The translations under genes were made by a program, and so were the position numbers. This document shows, piece after piece, positions 6,586 through 12,138 of a stretch of 13,073 bases of DNA. The first letter of the stretch is position 1, and every line of letters starts with the position of its first letter. The stretch is taken from NCBI GenBank assembly GCA_018061485.1, contig JAGOUA010000018.1:1-13073 (forward strand), given 5' to 3'. The stretch is from Patescibacteria group bacterium (lineage in GTDB: Bacteria; Patescibacteriota; Patescibacteriia; 2-12-FULL-60-25). The notes beneath the pieces are model-generated. The model ran no database searches. It was not told the origin of the DNA and worked only from the letters and a program-made list of their open reading frames with translations.

Positions 6586-7594
6586 ACTGTATGTGACGCG
6601 GATGCGTTCGGTGTGAGTGCCACTGTCTTCCCACTTCGGCAACATCTTCTTCCGTGACGATCGGGATCGCTTCTCCGCATTCTGCGGCGTACTTTGATGC
6701 TTCGTGCAGCAAGCCGAGGGCAGCGACATGATGAGGGGTTGTCGCGTCAATGGCGACTTTTGCCGCTGCTTCATCAATAATGTCGAAGGCTTTATCAGGA
6801 AGAAACCGATCGTGGATAAACTCCATGGAGGTATCCACGGCTTTTTCGACAGTGGCGTGCGGAATGCATACGCCGTGAAACTCTTCGTACGAAGGTTTTG
6901 CGCCGGTAAGAATCTTGATCGCGGTTTCGCGCGACGGCTCTTCAACGAGGACGGGTTGAAAACGGCGGTCGATCGCGCCGTCTGGCTTCAGATACTGTTC
7001 GTATTCGCGCCAGGTGGTCGCGCCTACAACCTGCAAATCTCCTCGCGAAAGCGCGGGCTTGAGAATATCCGCAATATCAAGCGAGCCTTCGGATCCACGC
7101 GCTTGTTGAATCATGTGAATCTCATCGATAAACAGAATGGTCTCGCGAGACTGGCTCTCGAGCATCTTAAGAAGGTTTTGCAAGCGCTTTTCCAGCTCTC
7201 CACGATATTTTGTCCCTGCAAGAAGGACGCTTGTGTTCAGTGAGAGCAGTTTTTTATTCTTAAAACTCTCCGGTACGTCGCCACTCGCGATACGTTGTGC
7301 CAAGCCTTCAATGGCGGCGGTTTTTCCTACACCTGGTTCTCCAATAAGCAACGGATTATTTTTTGACTTACGCGCGATAACGTGAATCAAGCGCTCCACA
7401 ACTTCGTCCATCCCTACAACATGGGGAAGTTTTCCGGCGCGCGCAAGAGCGGTCAGATCTATCGTGAGGTCTCCCGCGTCCGCCGTATCGCCGCCTGCCG
7501 CCTCGTCTGTATCGCGTAGATAGACGTAGATTCCAACAGCGATAAGCGCGATCAGAATGATGAGAGCTTGGATGGTTTTGGTGGTGATGGTCAT
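6584..7594 (-). CDS. Membrane-anchored single AAA+ ATPase, ClpA/B/C D1-type
   Basis: The 336-residue protein is an N-terminal membrane helix (about 8-26, IQALIILIALIAVGIYVYL), a short acidic/Gly linker, and one AAA+ module. Visible are Walker A GEPGVGKT (85-92), the D1-type pore loop GTKYRGE (127-133, Y130), Walker B ILFIDEIH (153-160), sensor-1 GATT (191-194), the Arg finger pair DRRF (209-212), and the lid with FLPDKAFDIIDEAA (264-277). It ends just after VTEEDVAEVGRQW, where ClpC and ClpB continue into D2. There is no N-domain, no D2 and no ClpP-binding loop, so it is an unfoldase-like motor rather than a protease subunit. ATG at 7594 is preferred because the helix follows at once and a promoter lies just upstream; an in-frame extension to 7738 would cross that promoter and the divergent one. 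What it acts on is unknown; the neighbouring surface proteins are candidates by position. The stop is TAA. Confidence 0.87.
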   Translation of the reverse strand: MTITTKTIQALIILIALIAVGIYVYLRDTDEAAGGDTADAGDLTIDLTALARAGKLPHVVGMDEVVERLIHVIARKSKNNPLLIGEPGVGKTAAIEGLAQRIASGDVPESFKNKKLLSLNTSVLLAGTKYRGELEKRLQNLLKMLESQSRETILFIDEIHMIQQARGSEGSLDIADILKPALSRGDLQVVGATTWREYEQYLKPDGAIDRRFQPVLVEEPSRETAIKILTGAKPSYEEFHGVCIPHATVEKAVDTSMEFIHDRFLPDKAFDIIDEAAAKVAIDATTPHHVAALGLLHEASKYAAECGEAIPIVTEEDVAEVGRQWHSHRTHPRHIQ

Positions 7595-7619
7595 ACAAAG
7601 AGCAGGGGTGTTCGGATGT

Positions 7620-7628
7620 AGTGTATCA
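7620..7628 (-). promoter_or_regulatory. Extended -10 of the AAA+ gene
   Basis: Read on the minus strand the element is TGATACACT. No good -35 is present 17 nt upstream, as is usual for extended -10 promoters. The predicted start near 7613 gives a leader of about 19 nt, rich in C and T. The element occupies the expected -35 region of the divergent promoter. Confidence 0.6.
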
Positions 7629-7640
7629 CATCTTGCAATG

Positions 7641-7649
7641 TGGTATACT
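7641..7649 (+). promoter_or_regulatory. Extended -10 of the Ig-domain surface protein gene
   Basis: TGGTATACT gives a predicted start near 7656 and a leader of about 24 nt with a small hairpin option (AGACC...GGTCT) ending in TCTTTCTTT before the ATG. Its -35 region coincides with the -10 of the opposite promoter; the two face each other across CACAT-cttgca-ATGTG (7627-7642). Confidence 0.65.
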
Positions 7650-7679
7650 GATCGAGACCTTACTTCTCGGTCTTTCTTT

Positions 7680-10600
7680 ATGGCTTCTTCCACCTCTACA
7701 CGTTCTACTACCAAAGCAAAAGTGCTGACAGCAATCACGGTTGCTGCGGCCGGTGTCGCTGCTTATGCGGTCGGCACCCTCTCTGTCGAGGAGCTTGCTC
7801 AACGACAAATGCCCGCTGATGACGCTCGTCGCTCGTGCGTGATGACATGTCAGCATAATAACGGCACACTCTGTGTAAACCCATTGGATTACGCGGCAGA
7901 AGATGCCTGCTTTGCCCGTGTAGAAGCGTGTGTTCAATCTTGCCCTGCTCCAGGTACTCCAACGGTCTTTGTCACAACGGCTCAAGCGTTAACAGGAGCG
8001 ACGCTTCCCGCTGCTCGTATCGGTGAGGCGTATCGCGCACGTATGGCGGTACAGGGGTATGAATTTGATGAACAAGGTACGTGGAGCTTGGTGAGTGGTG
8101 TTTGGCCAGCGGGGTTGGAGTTTGACCCACGAGGACTCGTTTTTGGAACACCGGCGCTTAAGGCGGCTCCCTCGTCGATTGTTCGCGTATCTTATTATCG
8201 CCCAGCAGATCCAAAAGCCTCACAAGCGGAGATTCGTCTTTTGGCGGATGTAACTATCTCCGTTTCGCCAGCGGTAACGGATAGCACGCAGTCTTCTGGA
8301 CTGACGGCTGGAACGGCGCTCATGCCATCTATTGCCACGTTCCCGCTTGCGGGAGGGATTGCCGGCATTGATTATAGTCAAATTCGAACGACAGCTGGTT
8401 CAACGGTCGTTCTTCCTGAAGGAAGTGTGACCATGCGCCTCTCTCGTATTACCGACGCCTCTGGCGCGGTGATTACGCTTCCAGCCAAGAGCGCTCTTTT
8501 ACGGCTAGAAGAGGACCCTATCAGAAAAACGCGTTCGGTGACGATTGTGGATGATCGTGGTCAGATCATCACCCTGCCTTCCAATGCGTCGACGCTATTC
8601 TTTGACGATATTCGTAGCTCGACGGGTGCCACCATGCCACTTGGCGGAGGCGTAGCAACAGCACCGATCTTTTTTCCAAATGCCGGATCTGCACCAAGCG
8701 CCGTAGGGGCAGGCGACGAGATAACGGTAGCGCTTCCTACGTTGCAACTTGTAACGCCGGTGAGCGACATCCGCATTCCAAAAGGGACGGCCTATCGTCT
8801 ACCGCTTGCGGTGTTTGGGTATGCTGCGGATCAAACCGTGTGGAATCAGCTGTATGGAACGGTACCTCCGGGTATGACCTTTTCGGGCGGGGTGCTTTCT
8901 GGAACGCCTTCTGGCGTTGGCGAGTATCGCATCGGTTTTACCTACAGTACAAAAGCACATAGCGCACAAAATATTTGGGCGACGGGAGAGATGCGTATTG
9001 CTGTTGTGGACACCACGACGGGATTATTGCCTCGTGAAGAGGGTGGATCCACGACGGGTTCGATGGGTACGGCAACCGAGCCAAGTTTTGGCACGACAGG
9101 TTCCGGTGGGGTGGTGACGCCTCCGCCAGACACGACGGGTGGGGTGAAGCCAGCGCAGGAACCGGTCAAAGAGCCGGTCGCGGGATCTGGTACGACGGCG
9201 CCAGCGCCGACGGATCCAGTCTCGTCCACGCCAGCAGCAGAGACAGTCATCTTCTCGCCGGCGCCAGCGAACTTTCCTCGCGCAACGGTTGATCAAGAAT
9301 TCTCGGCTCCACTCGCGATCGTTCCAAACAGTTTATTGACAGCAGACTGGACGATCTCGGGTCTCCCACAAGGTGTGGGCTTCAATGCGGATACGCGTGT
9401 GATCTCGGGTAAGCCGACCACGGCAGGAACGTTCTTGCTCGAGGTGCGTGTGCAGATGGGAACGGCGGTGTATCGCCAATCGTACTCGCTGATCGTCTCG
9501 CCTCGCATTGATCCGCTCGTCATCACGCCACAAAGTCCGACCTTCGCGCCAAACACGGCCGTCAGTCTTCAGCTTCAGGCAACGGGTGGAACGGGAGCGT
9601 ATCGCTGGAAGGCGGTTGTTCCTCCTCCTGCAGGATGGACGGTGAGCGAAGCGGGGGAAATTCGTCATGCGGGTGCAGCGGTAGGCGTCTATGACATTCG
9701 TGTCGAGGCGCAAGATCGCTCCATGACAAGCGTTCGTGATGAGCAGGTGATCAGTATCTCAATCAAGCCTGTCACGACAATGTCTGGAACGAATCAAACA
9801 ACCACAGAGGCAGATGATAAGGATAAGGTAGTAGAAGGGACGACGTCACCAACGCCAACGCCAAACCCAAATCCGACACCAAGTCCAACACCAAGTCCAA
9901 CGCCGGTCGCAACGCTCTCGCTTGAGCAGGTCGGTTCTTACCCAGATGGGTATATCGGAACCTACTACAACGCTCGTCCGCTCCAAGTAACAGGCGGTCG
10001 CGCGCCGTATCGCTATGCGATTACATCGGGAGCGCTTCCAGCGGGGTTATCGATCGGATCAAATGGACAGATTGAAGGCACGCCTTCTCGTGAAGAGGTT
10101 CGCTCATTCGTGATGACCGTGACAGATGCTGATAATCGAACCATCACGGCAAGTCGCTCGATTCGCGTCGCAGCTTTGCCAACGGGTGTATCGCAGCCGC
10201 AGCCTTCCTTACCTCCTGCGCAGGATTCAGCAACGCAAGCTCGATTGGACGCGCTCGCTCGTATGGGTATCCGTGTTCATGACCTGGTAAAGCTTGCTGA
10301 TGACGGCGACGGCGCCACACAGCATGACACGACGGTATACTACATTGGTTCAGATGGCCGCCGACACTTCTTCCCAAATCCAAAGGTCTACTTTAGCTGG
10401 TACACCGACTTCGGTGGGGTACGTATCATTGCTCCAAGCACGCTTTCCGAAATTCCGCTTGGCGCGAACGTCACGTATCGCCCAGGTATTCGCTTGGTGA
10501 AGTTCGAAAGCGATAACCGCGTGTACTTAGTCACGGGTGGTAGAACGCTTCGCTGGGTTCGTACAGAAAACGAAGCGCGTGAACTCTACGGACCTTCGTG

Positions 10601-10736
10601 GAACCAACAAGTGGATGATATTCCGGTGATCTTCTACACGGACTATGTCATCGGCGCTCCAGTCGATAACCTTCAGGCCGTGAGACCGTCGGTGTTGGCG
10701 GGGTCAGTCACATGGGTCAGTAACGTCCTCCCTTAG
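7680..10736 (+). CDS. Large surface protein: Cys module, five putative-Ig domains, C-terminal CPR-type module
   Basis: The 1018-residue protein has an N-terminal membrane anchor or signal (about 14-33) and a Cys module (C53, C57, C65, C77, C84, C88) like that of the pilin-like proteins. Putative-Ig (He_PIG-like) domains lie at about 97-195, 355-442, 523-607, 610-697 and 745-831; most show the family's P-x-G-(hydrophobic)-x-F or G-L-S-I ... G-T/K-P pattern, e.g. LPAGLSIGSNGQIEGTPS at 786-803. Residues 232-325 hold short repeats around ITLP. Low-complexity linkers lie at 445-522 and 700-742. The end (about 851-995) has two related halves, VYYIGSDGRRHFFPN (887-900) and VYLVTGGRTLRWV (948-960), a module I associate with CPR surface proteins. 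ATG at 7680 is chosen because the frame upstream to 7557 crosses the promoter and the antisense AAA+ start. The role is probably adhesion or cell-envelope structure. The stop is TAG. Confidence 0.87.
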   Translation: MASSTSTRSTTKAKVLTAITVAAAGVAAYAVGTLSVEELAQRQMPADDARRSCVMTCQHNNGTLCVNPLDYAAEDACFARVEACVQSCPAPGTPTVFVTTAQALTGATLPAARIGEAYRARMAVQGYEFDEQGTWSLVSGVWPAGLEFDPRGLVFGTPALKAAPSSIVRVSYYRPADPKASQAEIRLLADVTISVSPAVTDSTQSSGLTAGTALMPSIATFPLAGGIAGIDYSQIRTTAGSTVVLPEGSVTMRLSRITDASGAVITLPAKSALLRLEEDPIRKTRSVTIVDDRGQIITLPSNASTLFFDDIRSSTGATMPLGGGVATAPIFFPNAGSAPSAVGAGDEITVALPTLQLVTPVSDIRIPKGTAYRLPLAVFGYAADQTVWNQLYGTVPPGMTFSGGVLSGTPSGVGEYRIGFTYSTKAHSAQNIWATGEMRIAVVDTTTGLLPREEGGSTTGSMGTATEPSFGTTGSGGVVTPPPDTTGGVKPAQEPVKEPVAGSGTTAPAPTDPVSSTPAAETVIFSPAPANFPRATVDQEFSAPLAIVPNSLLTADWTISGLPQGVGFNADTRVISGKPTTAGTFLLEVRVQMGTAVYRQSYSLIVSPRIDPLVITPQSPTFAPNTAVSLQLQATGGTGAYRWKAVVPPPAGWTVSEAGEIRHAGAAVGVYDIRVEAQDRSMTSVRDEQVISISIKPVTTMSGTNQTTTEADDKDKVVEGTTSPTPTPNPNPTPSPTPSPTPVATLSLEQVGSYPDGYIGTYYNARPLQVTGGRAPYRYAITSGALPAGLSIGSNGQIEGTPSREEVRSFVMTVTDADNRTITASRSIRVAALPTGVSQPQPSLPPAQDSATQARLDALARMGIRVHDLVKLADDGDGATQHDTTVYYIGSDGRRHFFPNPKVYFSWYTDFGGVRIIAPSTLSEIPLGANVTYRPGIRLVKFESDNRVYLVTGGRTLRWVRTENEARELYGPSWNQQVDDIPVIFYTDYVIGAPVDNLQAVRPSVLAGSVTWVSNVLP
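9846..9905 (+). repeat. Pro-Thr/Ser/Asn dipeptide linker in the surface protein
   Basis: Twenty codons encode alternating Pro with Ser, Thr or Asn (residues 723-742), with direct DNA repeats of CCAAGTCCAACA. This is an extended spacer between Ig-like domains four and five and a likely site of length variation. Confidence 0.85.
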
Positions 10737-10739
10737 AAT

Positions 10740-10859
10740 AAACCCCTTATAGCGGCGATAAGCTAGAGCTTCCCGAGAAAGATTCTCAACGTACTTCGAT
10801 GTACGTCTCCGAGTCTTTCTCGGTCCAGCTCGTCGCTTCTCATCCCCTATAAGGGGTTT
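10740..10859. repeat. Long imperfect inverted repeat (about 120 bp)
   Basis: The ends AAACCCCTTATAG (10740-10752) and CTATAAGGGGTTT (10847-10859) are perfect 13-bp complements. Further in, CCGAGAAAGA (10773-10782) pairs with TCTTTCTCGG (10814-10823), and ACGTAC (10789-10794) with GTACGT (10801-10806) around a TTCGAT loop. Between these, GCGGCGATAAGCT matches the complement of AGCTCGTCGC with gaps. The transcript could fold into one long hairpin. It may be a MITE-like remnant or an elaborate terminator. Confidence 0.7.
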
Positions 10860-10860
10860 T
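10818..10860 (+). repeat. Repeat unit A (43 nt)
   Basis: It consists of TCTCGGTCCAGCTCGTCG, then CTTCTCA, then T and the terminator CCCCTATAAGGGGTTTT. It is repeated as unit B at 10903, where two insertions split it. Confidence 0.85.
10844..10860 (+). terminator. Intrinsic terminator 1 after the surface protein gene
   Basis: CCCCT-ATA-AGGGG followed by TTTT is a short stem with a U-run. The same bases can instead pair with 10740-10752 to make a longer stem. Confidence 0.65.
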
Positions 10861-10902
10861 GTGTTTTCTCGTTCCAATCTCGCGGGTTTTGTGTTTGTTG
10901 CA

Positions 10903-11006
10903 TCTCGGTCCAGCTCGTCGTCACCGTCGCTCGCGAGCGACGTGGCGTTGCTTCTCACCCTTCTTCGCTAAAGCTACGAAGGGCACCGTCCCCTATAAGG
11001 GGTTTT
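10903..11006 (+). repeat. Repeat unit B (104 nt) with two palindromic insertions
   Basis: It is identical to unit A in its three blocks (18 nt at 10903-10920, CTTCTCA at 10951-10957, 18 nt at 10989-11006) but carries 30 nt at 10921-10950 and 31 nt at 10958-10988. The first insert contains the perfect 18-bp palindrome CGTCGCTCGCGAGCGACG (10925-10942). The second is a hairpin of CCCTTCTTCGCT and AGCTACGAAGGG around AA, with two mismatches. The first insert is nearly identical, in reverse complement, to 3813-3836. Confidence 0.85.
10990..11006 (+). terminator. Intrinsic terminator 2
   Basis: CCCCTATAAGGGGTTTT is identical to terminator 1 and forms the end of unit B. It would back up the first and insulate the next gene. 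Confidence 0.65.
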
Positions 11007-11041
11007 ATGTTTGGAAATAGTTTCGTGTGTGTACAACGTTT

Positions 11042-11069
11042 TTGTTGGCGAGAGAATGTGTGATATACT
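11042..11069 (+). promoter_or_regulatory. Promoter of the charged-protein gene
   Basis: TTGTTG (11042-11047), a 16-nt spacer from 11048 to 11063 and TATACT (11064-11069) with a TGA extension form a good promoter. The -10 ends 8 nt before the ATG at 11078, so the transcript should start within about 2 nt of the start codon. Confidence 0.72.
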
Positions 11070-11077
11070 TCTTGCAT

Positions 11078-12070
11078 ATGGATAAACGTTCTTTCGCTCC
11101 GGATAAAGACGCGCCAAAGCCATCTGAAACATCAGGCGTGCATGCGCGTCGTGACGGAGAGGTCACGCGTGTACAGAGAGCCCCTGCTCATACATGGGAG
11201 CGATTCACCGCTCCTTCGGGTGATGCGGCAGAGAGTACGCGCGCTATTCGTCAGAAAGATGTCGCAGAGGCTGTGCGACGGGCTGGATCGGACTTGCTTG
11301 GTTCGGACATTCGTAACGCCTATCAACAAAGGGCGGAATTTAACGATAGGTCCGTGGATCCGGATCTCCTTGAAGCGGAGACGAATTGGGACCCGTACGC
11401 ACGTCTTCCCGAAGGGGTTCGTCGCTGGGAGCCGCGACGTCCATTGAGTGAGTATGGAAATACGAGTATCAGGCGCGGGCTTGGTGGAGAAAATGCGTAT
11501 ACGCGTGGACAGGTACCGTACAGCGCCTCGATGGAGTCGGCTTTGCAAGAGTTTAGCGCTTCCGAGCAAGAAGAGATTTTGGCGGATATCGAGCAAAAAA
11601 TGCAAGAAATTCGTGGGCGGTGGACGCAGAGAGGCGATGAGCTTCGAGCGATGCGAAATGTGAGAGCGGAAGCGCTGGAGCGAAAAAGACTCAGCGAGGG
11701 AGGGGAATTGGAGTATAACGACTCCATGGAACAATCCTTGAAAGAGTTTGAACAGCGGGAAGTGCGTGATAGGATTGATTCCATCGCGAGCCGTGTAAAG
11801 GCTGAGCGGGCTCGCAGGCCGCCAGAGATGCTAGAGACGCTCCCTAGTTCGTATTTAGAAGCTGACGACGAGGTGGGTACGAAAGAGTCTCGACAAGATC
11901 GATATAATCGATATGCGCATCTCGCCCGTTATTTCGAAGATCTCCCAGATCCTATAGAGGATTTAAGCGGTGAAGTAGAAGATGATCCAGAGGCCGATGC
12001 TGAACGCGCTCGACGGCGAGCGGCTGGCACGAGTCCAGGTAGGCGCTTTCCACCCCAAAGAGCTGTATAA
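11078..12070 (+). CDS. Charged protein of unknown function with an internal repeat
   Basis: I do not recognise this 330-residue protein. It has no signal peptide or membrane helix, so it is probably cytoplasmic. It is rich in Arg, Glu, Asp, Ala and Ser and looks helical or disordered. An internal repeat is visible: YSASMESALQEF (148-159) and YNDSMEQSLKEF (213-224), 65 residues apart, each followed by a charged helix with coiled-coil character (EILADIEQKMQEIRGRW and VRDRIDSIASRVKAERARR). The C-terminus is acidic (DLPDPIEDLSGEVEDDPEAD), then basic (RARRRAAG). ATG at 11078 is chosen over an in-frame start at 11027 because the promoter's -10 lies between them, leaving an almost leaderless mRNA. 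It is a single-gene unit, with a terminator directly after the TAA. The surface-protein locus upstream gives no firm hint of its role. Confidence 0.8.
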   Translation: MDKRSFAPDKDAPKPSETSGVHARRDGEVTRVQRAPAHTWERFTAPSGDAAESTRAIRQKDVAEAVRRAGSDLLGSDIRNAYQQRAEFNDRSVDPDLLEAETNWDPYARLPEGVRRWEPRRPLSEYGNTSIRRGLGGENAYTRGQVPYSASMESALQEFSASEQEEILADIEQKMQEIRGRWTQRGDELRAMRNVRAEALERKRLSEGGELEYNDSMEQSLKEFEQREVRDRIDSIASRVKAERARRPPEMLETLPSSYLEADDEVGTKESRQDRYNRYAHLARYFEDLPDPIEDLSGEVEDDPEADAERARRRAAGTSPGRRFPPQRAV

Positions 12071-12094
12071 AACACCCTATACGGGGTGTTTTTT
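12069..12094 (+). terminator. Intrinsic terminator after the charged-protein gene
   Basis: AAAACACCC (12069-12077) pairs with GGGTGTTTT (12084-12092) around TATACG, followed by more T. It begins within the stop codon. Confidence 0.88.
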
Positions 12095-12103
12095 GTTGTG
12101 CTC

Positions 12104-12131
12104 TTGTGTTTTTAATTCCTAGCTGTAAACT
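12104..12131 (+). promoter_or_regulatory. Promoter of the Rrf2-desulfurase operon
   Basis: TTGTGT (12104-12109), a 16-nt spacer and TAAACT (12126-12131) lie just ahead of the ATG at 12139. The predicted start is at or next to the start codon, so the mRNA is probably leaderless. Confidence 0.6.
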
Positions 12132-12138
12132 AGGAATT
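12114..12138. promoter_or_regulatory. 25-bp palindromic operator for the Rrf2 regulator
   Basis: AATTCCTAG (12114-12122) and CTAGGAATT (12130-12138) are perfect 9-bp arms around CTGTAAA. The length (25 bp) and the CC...GG pair at positions 5-6 and 20-21 match the layout of known IscR sites. It covers the -10 and the start point and ends at the base before the ATG, so binding would block RNA polymerase. Confidence 0.82.

Larger units (their letters stand above)
10737..11077. other. 341-nt non-coding region with structured repeats
   Basis: No gene is supported here. The stretch holds a long inverted repeat, two copies of a 43-nt unit (the second with two palindromic insertions), two identical terminator hairpins, and at its right end the promoter of the next gene. 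GGGTTTT(A/G)TGTTT also recurs three times (about 10855, 10887 and 11001). Confidence 0.8.

Noticed and set aside
6704..7243. 179-codon plus-strand open frame
   Set aside because: It lies wholly antisense to the AAA+ gene, whose motifs are intact.
7557..7679. N-terminal extension of the surface protein to 7557
   Set aside because: The extension is upstream of the predicted transcription start and antisense to the AAA+ membrane helix.
7594..7738. N-terminal extension of the AAA+ protein to 7738
   Set aside because: The extra 48 residues have no features, cross both divergent promoters and overlap the surface-protein start.
10704..10958. 84-codon minus-strand open frame in the intergenic region
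   Set aside because: It spans the end of the surface-protein gene and the hairpin repeats, with an Arg/Lys-rich product of no recognisable kind.
10737..11006. Possible CRISPR array
   Set aside because: There are only two repeat units of unequal length, with no regular spacers and no cas genes in the window.
12066..12138. Possible T-box or riboswitch before the Rrf2 gene
   Set aside because: The predicted transcript starts at the ATG, so there is no leader to hold one. The structures are a terminator and a DNA palindrome.
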